64,000 nt of DNA from Verrucomicrobiota bacterium (GCA_003152315.1 PLZV01000031.1:53334-117333), one strand, 5' to 3'. Numbered from the stretch's first letter, positions 1 to 7,880 are shown. Translations and numbers: made by a program. Notes: generated by a model from the sequence alone, not told the origin.

Positions 1-205
1 TGCTCTCTCCGGAATTGTGCTCAATCAGCCTTCGTTGGGGATCGACAGAACATCCAACATAGTACCAACCGTCGTTTACACTGCGAAGCACATACACGTA
101 TGCGGCGGTACCCTGCATTCGACCATCCTGACATTCGCCATGGCGACCTTCCCGACGCATGTCGGGACGCGCGACATCATCTGTGCCTTCGACCATCTAA
201 AAAGA
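1..205. other. Intergenic, no gene seen
   Basis: No convincing coding region. It holds a short hairpin around 149-164 and, at 191-198/203-210, an 8 bp inverted repeat with an AAAA loop. The latter abuts the 3' end of the tRNA on the minus strand and could act as its terminator (the loop reads as a T-run on that strand). Confidence 0.4.
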
Positions 206-282
206 TGGTCGGGACGGCGGGATTTGAACCCGCGACCTCTTGGTCCCGAACCAAGCGCGCTACCAAACTGCGCTACGTCCCG
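206..282 (-). tRNA. tRNA-Pro (anticodon CGG)
   Basis: Read on the minus strand this is a 77 nt cloverleaf. The acceptor stem is CGGGACG/CGTCCCG, the T-loop is GGTTCAAATCC, and the anticodon stem CTTGG/CCAAG encloses loop TTCGGGA, giving anticodon CGG (proline). The 3' CCA is encoded. The gene lies just downstream of dedA in the same orientation. Confidence 0.93.
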
Positions 283-305
283 ACTGTAGGTAACAGCCTA
301 CTTAA

Positions 306-950
306 TCACACTTTCTTGCGGTGACGCAAGTACTCAATCACCATCGGCAGCACGGAGATAATAATGATCGCCAACTCCACAATGCCAAAATGCGCCTTCA
401 CAAATTCCAATTGACCAAACCAATACCCGCCGAACAACAACAGCCCCACCCACAACACACCCCCCGCCACATTGTAGCCCGTGAATCTCAGGTAGCTCAT
501 GTGCCCCACCCCCGCGACGAATGGCGCAAACGTCCGCACGATCGGCACAAACCGCGTGATGATGATCGTCTGCCCGCCGTACTTCTCATAAAACGCGTGC
601 GTCTTCTCCAGGTACCGCGGCTTGATGATTCCGGGGAACTTCGCCGCCAGCTTGTCACCGAACAGCCGCCCCACAAAATAATTCACCGTGTTCCCTCCGA
701 TGGCCGCCACGCAGAACAACCCCAGCAACAACGCCACACTCATCGGACTCCCCGGCGTCGCCGCCAGCGCCCCCGCCGCAAATAACAAGGAATCCCCCGG
801 CAAGAACGGCGTCACCACAAACCCCGTCTCCGAAAAGATGATCGCAAAGAGGACCACATACGTCCACGTCGTCCCATGCGCCTGCATCGTGTCATTCAGA
901 TGACGATCCAGATGCAGAAACAAATCAACGAATTGATGAATCCATTCCAT
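306..950 (-). CDS. DedA family inner-membrane protein
   Basis: A 214-residue polytopic membrane protein of the DedA/SNARE-associated family. DedA proteins are proton-dependent lipid (undecaprenyl-phosphate or phospholipid) flippase-type transporters of the inner membrane. Visible hallmarks are the re-entrant segment 'FLPGDSLLFAAGALA' near residues 49-63, the segment 'GGNTVNYFVGRLFG' around 84-97, and the conserved 'ITRFVPIVRTFAPFVAG' stretch near 132-148 with its essential Arg residues. Further hydrophobic helices follow towards a basic C-terminus (YLRHRKK). Length fits the family. A promoter-like CTGACA-N17-TACACG lies upstream. The substrate cannot be told from sequence. Confidence 0.9.
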   Translation of the reverse strand: MEWIHQFVDLFLHLDRHLNDTMQAHGTTWTYVVLFAIIFSETGFVVTPFLPGDSLLFAAGALAATPGSPMSVALLLGLFCVAAIGGNTVNYFVGRLFGDKLAAKFPGIIKPRYLEKTHAFYEKYGGQTIIITRFVPIVRTFAPFVAGVGHMSYLRFTGYNVAGGVLWVGLLLFGGYWFGQLEFVKAHFGIVELAIIIISVLPMVIEYLRHRKKV

Positions 951-962
951 AAAAGGCCGCTA

Positions 963-991
963 CGTGTAACACACCCCACCCAGCTTGTCAG
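963..991 (-). promoter_or_regulatory. Promoter candidate for dedA
   Basis: On the minus strand, -35 CTGACA (986-991), a 17 bp spacer and -10 TACACG (963-968) precede the dedA ATG by 12 nt. Confidence 0.4.
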
Positions 992-1019
992 CTTGGAAGA
1001 TGAACGCGTCGCAAACTGC

Positions 1020-1470
1020 TAATCCGTTCCAAACGAACCGGATTGAAATTTCCACTCTCTTGCTACGCATCCAATTCCAACTCAATATGTTATCCCCTGT
1101 TTTCATGCCAAAACCAATCCGGTTCGTTTCGCAGAAACACATGTTTGCGCGGCGCTTCTCCGCCGATAGTGGCGCGGGCGTCCCGCCGTGTCCTTTCGAC
1201 CCGGTGACGCGTGACAACGTCTCCCCCAATACCACCTCGACAAACCCCTCCCTGTAGCCGCGGCGTGCCGCCATTCGGCGGCATCCACGGTTCCGAGACC
1301 GGGACTCCGTCGCCGTGTCGCCTCCGCCTTGGAGGGACGCGCTCTGTCGCGTTCGCTGATTGAGCTGTAGCGGCGGTCTATGACCGCCGTCCGGCCAAAC
1401 CCACCCCTCAATCGCTTCTTCCGATTAGTGAACATGCTCGCACTATACCATTATCGTAATACGATGTCAA
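1020..1470 (-). repeat. Dispersed promoter-hairpin element, copy 1
   Basis: First of five related elements. Read on the minus strand it starts with a strong promoter (1442-1470) and an ATG at 1435 opening 'MFTNRKKRL'. About 300 nt of mixed palindromic repeats follow, including a 60 bp block (1255-1325) also found at 11311-11370. It ends in a long inverted repeat whose 15 bp arms are perfect (1031-1045 and 1115-1129, core AAACGAACC/GGTTCGTTT, 69 nt loop). The hairpin region reads 'MCFCETNRI..KTG' in one frame, a peptide also seen in other copies. No normal gene occupies 951-1519. Confidence 0.7.
1442..1470 (-). promoter_or_regulatory. Promoter of repeat copy 1 with palindromic spacer
   Basis: Minus strand: -35 TTGACA (1465-1470), 17 bp spacer, -10 TATAGT (1442-1447). 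The spacer contains the palindrome ATCGTA-T-TACGAT, an operator-like feature. Only 6 nt separate the -10 from an ATG at 1433-1435, so a transcript would be leaderless. The near-identical arrangement recurs at 11103-11131. Confidence 0.65.
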
Positions 1471-1519
1471 GAGAGCACAACAATCGTCCGTCAATACCGC
1501 CTTGGAATCGTAAGAAGGA

Positions 1520-1768
1520 CTACTTCCCGAATTTCTTGGAGGGCTTTTCGCGCACGACCGCTGGCGTCGGAATCGACATGGAAGACCGCTTTCCACCCTG
1601 GCGCCTGGAAGACCGTTCCGAAACGTCCAGAACTTCCACGCCAACCACCTTGTTCCGGCTATCGAAGTCCACAATCACACCCGGCGCGACCTCTTCCGAC
1701 TCAATGACCTTGGAATCGTCGAGCCGTAAATAAAGCGCATCCGCCTTGCGATCAATCCGAAGTTTCAT
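1520..1768 (-). CDS. DUF2283 domain protein
   Basis: An 82-residue protein starting 'MKLRIDRKADALYLRLDD', typical of the DUF2283 family of small proteins with a beta-rich fold and unknown function. The hallmark 'D..ADALYLRL' and 'V.PGVIVDFDSRNKVVGVEVLDVS' segments are present at residues 6-14 and 28-48. The start at 1768 was chosen because the similarity begins there and GAGGAA sits upstream; longer in-frame starts run into repeat DNA. The basic C-terminal extension (REKPSKKFGK) lies beyond the usual domain. It sits alone between two repeat clusters, so no pathway can be inferred. Confidence 0.75.
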   Translation of the reverse strand: MKLRIDRKADALYLRLDDSKVIESEEVAPGVIVDFDSRNKVVGVEVLDVSERSSRRQGGKRSSMSIPTPAVVREKPSKKFGK

Positions 1769-1995
1769 AGCCTGTTCCTCATGGCACGGTCGAAATATAC
1801 CGTAACAACCACCACTGCGCGACTTGTTGTGCGCCGGTCTCCTGACCGCGCACCCTCCGTCCAGTTCCCCCCGGGCCGTCACCCTGAGTCCCGTCATGCG
1901 ACGGGATCCCGCAGAATTGCGGGACATGTCGAGCCGAGTCGGACGAGACGCGCTTCAGCGATCTGAAGTGCAACGGTCTCTGTCGTGCTCCTGCC
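1769..1995. repeat. Palindromic repeat cluster next to the broken SRAP gene
   Basis: Contains a 40 bp block at 1886-1925 with two hairpins (CCCGTCATGCGACGGG and TCCCGCAGAATTGCGGGA) that is present as an exact inverted copy at 49180-49219. The adjoining 1926-2000 shares 'GACTCGGCTCGACA' and 'GAGACCGTTGC' (minus strand) with the element inserted in metH at 48012-48121. No gene is seen. Confidence 0.65.
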
Positions 1996-2262
1996 TCATT
2001 TCACCCTTCTTCGCTTCCCGTCATCCCCCACCACAATCACCGCCTGCGTCGGCGCAATATTGTACCGCGGTCTGAGCAACCTGGTCCTCTCCTCGTCCCA
2101 ATCTCCAATGCGCTCACTTGAGCGTGGAGTGTTGTCCGTTGAACTGCTCGCCCCGAATCCCTTTCGGGGTTGAGCGTTAAGGTGTTCTTCCTCCGGCATC
2201 GGCGCACCGAACCGGTCAGCCACCTTCTTCAAATCCGCGGTTAGGGTGTAGCGACCACACAT
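1996..2262 (-). pseudogene. SRAP (YedK/HMCES-like) N-terminal fragment
   Basis: Begins 'MCGRYTLTADLKKVADRFG', the start of SRAP proteins, in which Cys2 forms the covalent crosslink to abasic sites in single-stranded DNA, and contains 'RYNIAPTQAVIVV'. The frame then stops at the point where intact proteins continue into the 'RWGLVP' core, and the DNA beyond is palindromic repeat. About 30 extra residues with a GGGGC-rich hairpin lie between the two conserved motifs. Only about a quarter of the family length (about 220 aa) is present. A C-terminal fragment of the same family lies at 11485-11635. Confidence 0.8.
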
Positions 2263-2289
2263 GACACGATTTCAATAAGCGAGGCAGGT

Positions 2290-4143
2290 TTAAGTCTGTT
2301 CTCCGAGGATCGTCTTTGCCTCTCTCAAATCAATCTTCGCCTTGTGCCCGTGCTTCTCCATCAGATTGAGGAGATTTGCGCCGTTCAGCAGGACAAGGGG
2401 TTTACCTCTTGCGAATTCGTAAGAATCGGGACCATAGTCTGATGTCGTTACAAGTATTCCCTTGCTTGCACCTTCGTTGAGTACTGTCCCATATAAGTCT
2501 CGAACGGCAGAGACACCGACGGTGTTTGTGTATCGCTTGGCTTGAATCACCGTCTTACCGCCACGAATCACATCGGGGTCGAAGGCGATAGCATCAACGC
2601 CATGATCCCGGCTGGCTTGCGTTATTTTGACCTCGCCTCCGGCTTGTTTGAATTCCTGCTCGAATAACTCTCTTATCAAATGTTCAAAATCTTCCCAGTC
2701 CATCGCCGCCAAGTTGACCCCTTCGTTTAGTTTGTTGACAACTTCGCGGGGCGCGATAAAGCGTTTATCTTCTCGACTGATGGCGAGAACGGGCGCGATG
2801 GGCGTTAAGCTGTGAAGCTGTGAACTGCCGACACCCTTCAAATTCTTGAAACATGTCTTAGGATCGACATTCTCTAGATTTCGCGCGCGAAACTCCTCTT
2901 TCTTGACTAGTATCGAAAGAACACATGCGTTTGCTTCTTTGCCTGTGGCTTTGTCGATTGATTTGACCCAGCCATTGAAGGAGATGGCGTCGAGGGCCTT
3001 GACGACGTCGGCTTTGAATAACTCGCGCAACGAGCGAAGACAAATCTGGTAAAGGGTATCGTCGTAAAGGCTGTTCAAGTCGTTTTCCGAAAGGAATACC
3101 TCGGTAAAAGCATCCTTTGACTTGACGTATTTCACCTCCTTCAATTGGGGCAAGTGCTCCGGAGCGGGGAGTGCGTATTCGACGATGAGGATCTTAGTTC
3201 CAGGGCTGTATTCGAGATCAAAATCTTGTGGGAAGTTGTCTGGATAGTCCGAGTTCGCAAGAACCATTTCGCAGTAGTCCTCGACACCCCCTGGTTGACG
3301 GGCTTCGTAACTGGCCCTACGCTTGTCAATGGTGCCATTCTTCTTTGCGAGCTTCCGCCGATATTCGTCCGCTTCGCGATTCCATCGCTCTGCCTCGGCA
3401 TTTTTTTTAGTATAGCGGAGATCGTTTTCAGCTTTCACCGAATCAGCCATATTGACCCAGTCATTGTGGTCGGAACTGAAAAGATCATTTGCTAGTCGCC
3501 GGTTTTCATTGGTGACCTCCTCGGTAACTTGTTGCCAAGTGGGGTAATCCATGTTGTAAGACTCTCGCGCAGCCTGCTTGTTCTTCCCCATCGTATATTT
3601 AGCAAGCCTGCCAAAAGACCTCAAAATCCGCACCAAAAAGGTCCTAAATACCAATGCGGCTGCAGCTGGCCTGGGGCAGTACTTTGCGTCACTTGCCTGG
3701 GGTTCTCGGGGATAGTCTAAGTAGAGTGGTTGCTGCGGTTCTGGTTTAGAAAATAGCTCGTGTTTCTTGAGCTTTTCCCAATCAATGACAGAACGCTTTT
3801 TGAGTGTCACACGGAGGATGCTCTTTACCGCTTCCACTTCCTTCTGGGCCGCGCTTGTCCGCTCCTCAGCGTCCTCAAATTTCTCCTCAATTTCTCGCTG
3901 TGCGGCTTCTTTTTTTCGTTGTGCGGCTTCTTTGCTGCGCTCTAACAGTTGCCTCGCCCTTTGTTTTTCCTGAAGCACATTCTCCTTCTGACGTCGGTCG
4001 GCGAGAATGTCCTCGTGCTTCTTTTCCCATTCAAGCGCTTGTGCACGCGCCTTCGCCTGTACCAAGTCATAGTCAGTACCGGAGATGACACGGAATTTAC
4101 CCAAGCCCTGATGGCTGACCTGAACTGTGTAGCGATATGCCAT
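2290..4143 (-). CDS. Mrr-type restriction endonuclease domain protein
   Basis: A 617-residue protein with a C-terminal Mrr-like nuclease domain (about 481-617). The domain opens 'MDWEDFEHLIRELFEQ', followed by 'DHGVDAIAF' (Asp517) and 'TVIQAKRY' (Gln534, Lys536), the PD-(D/E)XK-type D...QxK pattern of this family. Residues 35-115 are a charged, Lys/Glu/Arg-rich coiled coil with repeated 'KEAAQRK'. The middle has no family I recognise. Such stand-alone Mrr proteins usually cleave modified or foreign DNA, so a type IV restriction or DNA-repair role is likely but inferred. Base composition is visibly AT-richer than the neighbours and no partner genes are adjacent, suggesting transfer. The start at 4143 has a TATAAT promoter upstream. 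Confidence 0.85.
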   Translation of the reverse strand: MAYRYTVQVSHQGLGKFRVISGTDYDLVQAKARAQALEWEKKHEDILADRRQKENVLQEKQRARQLLERSKEAAQRKKEAAQREIEEKFEDAEERTSAAQKEVEAVKSILRVTLKKRSVIDWEKLKKHELFSKPEPQQPLYLDYPREPQASDAKYCPRPAAAALVFRTFLVRILRSFGRLAKYTMGKNKQAARESYNMDYPTWQQVTEEVTNENRRLANDLFSSDHNDWVNMADSVKAENDLRYTKKNAEAERWNREADEYRRKLAKKNGTIDKRRASYEARQPGGVEDYCEMVLANSDYPDNFPQDFDLEYSPGTKILIVEYALPAPEHLPQLKEVKYVKSKDAFTEVFLSENDLNSLYDDTLYQICLRSLRELFKADVVKALDAISFNGWVKSIDKATGKEANACVLSILVKKEEFRARNLENVDPKTCFKNLKGVGSSQLHSLTPIAPVLAISREDKRFIAPREVVNKLNEGVNLAAMDWEDFEHLIRELFEQEFKQAGGEVKITQASRDHGVDAIAFDPDVIRGGKTVIQAKRYTNTVGVSAVRDLYGTVLNEGASKGILVTTSDYGPDSYEFARGKPLVLLNGANLLNLMEKHGHKAKIDLREAKTILGEQT

Positions 4144-4169
4144 AAACCGCTTAGAGTACTGGAGGGAGA

Positions 4170-4196
4170 ATTATATCATATAGCAGGCGCAATCAA
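4170..4196 (-). promoter_or_regulatory. Promoter candidate for the Mrr-type gene
   Basis: Minus strand: TTGATT (4191-4196), 15 bp spacer, TATAAT (4170-4175), 26 nt before the start codon. A TATATNATATA near-palindrome overlaps the -10 and could be an operator. Confidence 0.4.
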
Positions 4197-4274
4197 GGGT
4201 GTAGTCAACAGGATCATGGGTCATTGGGCTCAACTCCCCACACAGCACACTTGCCGCGCGGAACCAACCTGACA

Positions 4275-4397
4275 TCACGCCCTCCAGTATTTCCGCGCAA
4301 ACGTTAAGAATCGTATGGTGTCGCGCAACAGGTGAATGTGGCTGGCGTGGCCTCTTTCGTAAATGGTCCGGATGGCTATGCGGAACCCGCCCGCTTC
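4275..4397 (-). pseudogene. Orphan 3' end of a GT2 glycosyltransferase gene, copy A
   Basis: The minus strand reads '..IRTIYERGHASHIHLLRDTIRF' then 'LTFARKYWRA' and stop, matching the last 40 residues of the intact glycosyltransferase at 16429-17100. The downstream flank (4231-4274) also resembles that of the intact gene. There is no start codon and no catalytic domain. It is closer to the fragment at 7965-8087 than to the intact gene. The rest of 4144-4490 holds nothing recognisable. Confidence 0.8.
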
Positions 4398-4490
4398 TCC
4401 CGCGCGCGGCTGGTGCCGTAGGCGCAAGAATCCTCTTGGCGGCCCCAAGAGTCTGAAGGATTTTCGCTTACGGGAGTTGACCTGCGGAGT

Positions 4491-5291
4491 TTATTTCTTC
4501 GCGGGCTCTTCGCTGGCTTTCTTCAGAAACGGCGTAAACAGGTCTATCGGGATCGGGATGAACGTCGCCGTGTTGTGCTCGCTGGCGATCTCCGACATCG
4601 TTTGCAAAAATCGTAACTGCAAAGCGATGGGTTGAACCGCAATCATGGCCGCCGCCTGCACCATCTTCTCGGCCGCCTGGAATTCGCCCTCGGCGTTGAC
4701 CACCTTGGCGCGACGTTCCCGCTCCGCCTCCGCCTGTTTGGCCATGGCGCGCTTCATCGTGTCGGGCAGGACCACGTCGCGAATTTCGACCGATGTGACT
4801 TTCACGCCCCACGGCTCGGTGTGCTTGTCGATGATTTCTTGAAGCTGTTGATTGATCTTGTCGCGCTGGGCCAGCAACTCGTCCAATTGCGATTGCCCGA
4901 GCACGCTGCGCAGCGTCGTCTGGGCGATCAGCGAACTGGCTTTGAGAAAGTTCTCGACCTTGACCACCGCCGATTGCGGGTCGACGACCCGGAAGTAAAT
5001 GACCGCGTCCACCGTGGCCGGCACATTGTCGCGGGTCATCACCTCCTGTTTCGGCACCTCGATCGTGATGACCCGGAGATCGATTTTGACCATGCGATCC
5101 ACAATCGGGATGAGCAGGATCAGCCCGGGCCCTTTTGCGCCGAGCAGTTTGCCCAATCGAAAAATCACCCCGCGCTCATACTCGCGCAGGATGCGAATCA
5201 TCTGCGGCAGCACGATCGCGCCCAACACGCACAACACCACAATCCAGGGGATCAGACTAAACAGTTTTCCCGGGGCGTCCATGATATGCAC
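4491..5291 (-). CDS. Slipin / stomatin-like SPFH protein
   Basis: A 266-residue band-7 protein. One N-terminal membrane segment (about 12-33) is followed by 'ILREYERGVIFRLGKLLG', the SPFH start, then 'RDNVPATVDAVIYFRV' and 'TLRSVLGQSQLDELL', both characteristic of slipins. An Ala/Glu-rich helix (AKQAEAERERRAKVVNAEGEF) follows. Slipins form membrane-bound oligomeric rings that organise microdomains and are cleaved by the partner NfeD protease. The gene starts 4 bp after the NfeD stop codon, the standard nfeD-slipin operon. An alternative start 9 bp downstream (MDAPGK) is possible. Confidence 0.93.
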   Translation of the reverse strand: MHIMDAPGKLFSLIPWIVVLCVLGAIVLPQMIRILREYERGVIFRLGKLLGAKGPGLILLIPIVDRMVKIDLRVITIEVPKQEVMTRDNVPATVDAVIYFRVVDPQSAVVKVENFLKASSLIAQTTLRSVLGQSQLDELLAQRDKINQQLQEIIDKHTEPWGVKVTSVEIRDVVLPDTMKRAMAKQAEAERERRAKVVNAEGEFQAAEKMVQAAAMIAVQPIALQLRFLQTMSEIASEHNTATFIPIPIDLFTPFLKKASEEPAKK

Positions 5292-5295
5292 TCCT

Positions 5296-6564
5296 TTACG
5301 TGGTTTTGGGTTTCACTTTCAACGTCAGTCCCTGCATCTCGACAATCTCAACGCGCTGGCCTTGCTCCACGGGCACATCGCTGACAGCCTGCCAGTATTC
5401 TCCTTCGATAAACACTTTGCCGCCCCGCCCATCAATGGGTGTCAACGCCGTCACCACCTTACCGCGCATTGTCTCGGCACCGACCTTGACGGGCATCCGT
5501 TGCGCCCGCAAGCCGGCGCCTACCACAAAAATGAAAAATAACGCGGTCACTACCGTGGCCGGCACCACCCACGCCAGCGACAACCTCAAGTACGGATTGG
5601 AACGGTCAAACAGCATGAGCGCGCCGAGGAAAAACGCCACGATGCCGCCCGCCGTCAATACACCGTGCGTGGGAGCAAACGCATCGATGAGAAACAACGC
5701 GATCGCCACGCCAAGCAACACCAGTCCGGCCGCGTTCATCGGCAGCGCCGTCGCCAGGTACAGCAACAACACTAGCGCGATCACGCCCGCCACCCCCGGG
5801 AGGATTGCCCCCGGGCTGCTCAACTCCCCGATGATCCCGTACATCACGATCAACGTCAGTACCAACATCATCTGCGGATGCGCGATGGCCTGAAAAACTC
5901 TTTCGCGTAGCGACATCGGAATCTCCACCACCGTCGCCGCCGCTGTCTTCAGTTTCCGGTTGTTCACCTCGCGTCCGTCAAGTTTCTTCAATAGATCCTC
6001 ACGATCGCTCGCGATGAGATCGATCACTTTCAACTGCAGCGCCTTTTCCGCGGTGGTCGCCGCGCTCTCGCGCACCGACGACCGGGCCCACTCCGCGTTC
6101 CGTTTTCGTTTGACGGCGATGCTCTCGATGTAGCTGCCGTAAAAATTCTCCAGCTTCTCCTTCATCGTCTTGTCGATCTCGCCGCCGCCTATCTCGACCG
6201 GGTGCGCGGCGCCGATGGCGGTTGCCGGCGCCATGGCGGCCACGTCTGCCGCCAGTGTGATGAAACAGCCGGCGCTGGCTGCCTGGGCCCCTTGGGGCGC
6301 GACATAGACGACCGTTGGCACGGTCGAGGCGAGGAACTTCTGCACAATCACCTTGGTCGATTCGAGAAGCCCGCCGGGAGTATCGAGTTGGATGATCAAA
6401 CATTGCGCGTCTTGCGATGCTGCTTCATCGACGGCGCGCGAAACATAGCTGGCCGTTGCCGGTCCGATTACGCCTTCAACCTTGATCAAGCACACCGTCT
6501 CCGCGCGTGCTGTCGCGGCCGCGAGCAGGAACACCACCACGAGAAACCCCGCCCAACGCTTCAT
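5296..6564 (-). CDS. NfeD family membrane serine protease (1510-N type)
   Basis: A 422-residue long-form NfeD protein. A signal peptide (1-21) precedes a ClpP-fold protease domain (22-210) with 'DTPGGLLEST' and 'QAASAGCFI'. The nucleophile is probably Ser97, with a lysine of the 'DKTMKEKLEN' stretch (132-137) as the general base, by comparison with the Ser-Lys dyad of archaeal 1510-N. About five membrane segments follow (225-355), then a C-terminal OB-fold NfeD domain (about 365-422). It is translated upstream of the slipin gene, whose protein is the expected substrate or partner. The role in membrane quality control is inferred from the family. Confidence 0.93.
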   Translation of the reverse strand: MKRWAGFLVVVFLLAAATARAETVCLIKVEGVIGPATASYVSRAVDEAASQDAQCLIIQLDTPGGLLESTKVIVQKFLASTVPTVVYVAPQGAQAASAGCFITLAADVAAMAPATAIGAAHPVEIGGGEIDKTMKEKLENFYGSYIESIAVKRKRNAEWARSSVRESAATTAEKALQLKVIDLIASDREDLLKKLDGREVNNRKLKTAAATVVEIPMSLRERVFQAIAHPQMMLVLTLIVMYGIIGELSSPGAILPGVAGVIALVLLLYLATALPMNAAGLVLLGVAIALFLIDAFAPTHGVLTAGGIVAFFLGALMLFDRSNPYLRLSLAWVVPATVVTALFFIFVVGAGLRAQRMPVKVGAETMRGKVVTALTPIDGRGGKVFIEGEYWQAVSDVPVEQGQRVEIVEMQGLTLKVKPKTT

Positions 6565-6644
6565 GTCCGGAGAGTATCACAAACTGTTGATCGTGTAATG
6601 CACAAATACAAACCGCCCCGAAGCGTCGCCTGTTCTCGGCCATT

Positions 6645-7880
6645 TCACGTAACCAACGCCACCCACGCCAGCAGGCCGGCCATCGCGGCCAACGTCACCG
6701 GGACGCCCAGGCGAGCGAAATCGCGGAAGGAAATGTTGATCCCCAGCTCGCGCGCTTGTTGGACGACGATGATGTTGGAGACGCTCCCGAGGATAATGAG
6801 GCTGCCACCAAAACTGTTGGCCAGGGCCAGCACATAGGCCGTCGCTGGATGACTCACATTAACCACCTTCACCAACAGCAGCACCGCCGCGGAGTTGCCA
6901 ATCAAATTGGAAAGCCCCACCGTGACCAATGCCAGAATGGATGGCGATTGAAGATTCAACCCGCCTCGCGCGAGCCACTGCACGGCTTGGTCGCCGTAGC
7001 CCGTGGCTTGGAACGCGCCGGTGACCACGAAAAGCCCCATGAATAGCACCAGAATCGACCAGTCCACCAGCCCCAGCAAATCTTCCGTGCCGTATTTCGG
7101 ACTGGCGAGATGGATCGCGGCGGCGGTCAAGGCGATGATTTCCTTGGGAACCGACGAGAAAAAGAACGCGATGGCCAATCCCAGGATGACCAAACCTTTG
7201 ATCGTGTGCGGGCGGTTGAACGGATAGTGTGATGGCTCCACGCTGGCCGGCACCGGTGCGGTGGACACGAGATCGTGGCGGGACATCATCCAGATGAGCC
7301 CGTAGGCGCAACCGAGCGCAAACACCACCGGCGTGATGCACCAGAGTACGTAACGCCCGAAATCCAGTCCGGCAACCTCGGCGATCATCATGTCTTGCGG
7401 ATTCCCAACCAGTGTGGCGGCGGCGCCGATGTTGCTGGCAACTGCCAACGCGATGAGAAACGGGACCGGATTGACTCGCCGCCGCAGTAAGGTGGTCGCC
7501 ACAATCGGCGTGAAGACGTAACAGACAATGTCGTGGTTGAGAAACGCCGACAGCCCCGCCGTCACCAGCATCAGGGTCAGAAGAAACCGCGCGGGGTTCC
7601 CGAGCCGGGCCGAGATGTTGTTGGCGATCTTGTCGAAAAGACCGGACAGCTGCAATTGCGCCGACAGGACAAAAAAACCGAACAAGAGCAAAATCGTCGG
7701 CCAGTTGATGAAACCGACCATGGTCGTCGTCGACAGGCCGGAGAAGATCATGATCGCGATCGCACCCAGCAATGCGATGCCTGTGCGGTTTAGTTTCAAG
7801 CCCGGCACGCGACCCACCGCGATGCCGAGGTAGGTGAGCGCAAAAATCGCCAACACCGCCCGTGCTATGTAAACACTCAT
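6645..7880 (-). CDS. SLC13/ArsB/NhaD-type anion or cation transporter
   Basis: A 411-residue protein with about eleven hydrophobic helices. Two inverted-repeat signature regions are visible: 'SAFLNHDIVCYVFTPIVATTLLRR' with 'ASNIGAAATLVGNPQDMM' in the first half, and 'LSNLIGNSAAVLLL' with 'LANSFGGSLIILGSVSNIIV' in the second. The 'NIGxxATxVGNPQ' motif is typical of the ion transporter superfamily that includes ArsB, NhaD and SLC13 permeases. Substrate (carboxylate, sulfate, arsenite or Na+/H+) cannot be assigned. It stands 80 bp upstream of nfeD in the same direction and may be co-transcribed, though nothing indicates a functional link. Confidence 0.85.
   Translation of the reverse strand: MSVYIARAVLAIFALTYLGIAVGRVPGLKLNRTGIALLGAIAIMIFSGLSTTTMVGFINWPTILLLFGFFVLSAQLQLSGLFDKIANNISARLGNPARFLLTLMLVTAGLSAFLNHDIVCYVFTPIVATTLLRRRVNPVPFLIALAVASNIGAAATLVGNPQDMMIAEVAGLDFGRYVLWCITPVVFALGCAYGLIWMMSRHDLVSTAPVPASVEPSHYPFNRPHTIKGLVILGLAIAFFFSSVPKEIIALTAAAIHLASPKYGTEDLLGLVDWSILVLFMGLFVVTGAFQATGYGDQAVQWLARGGLNLQSPSILALVTVGLSNLIGNSAAVLLLVKVVNVSHPATAYVLALANSFGGSLIILGSVSNIIVVQQARELGINISFRDFARLGVPVTLAAMAGLLAWVALVT

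Noticed and set aside
1103..1435. 110-codon frame 'MFTNRKKRL...' as a normal gene
   Set aside because: It is composed of repeat blocks, and its counterpart at 10745-11104 shares only the first residues and the hairpin part. Described as part of the dispersed element instead.
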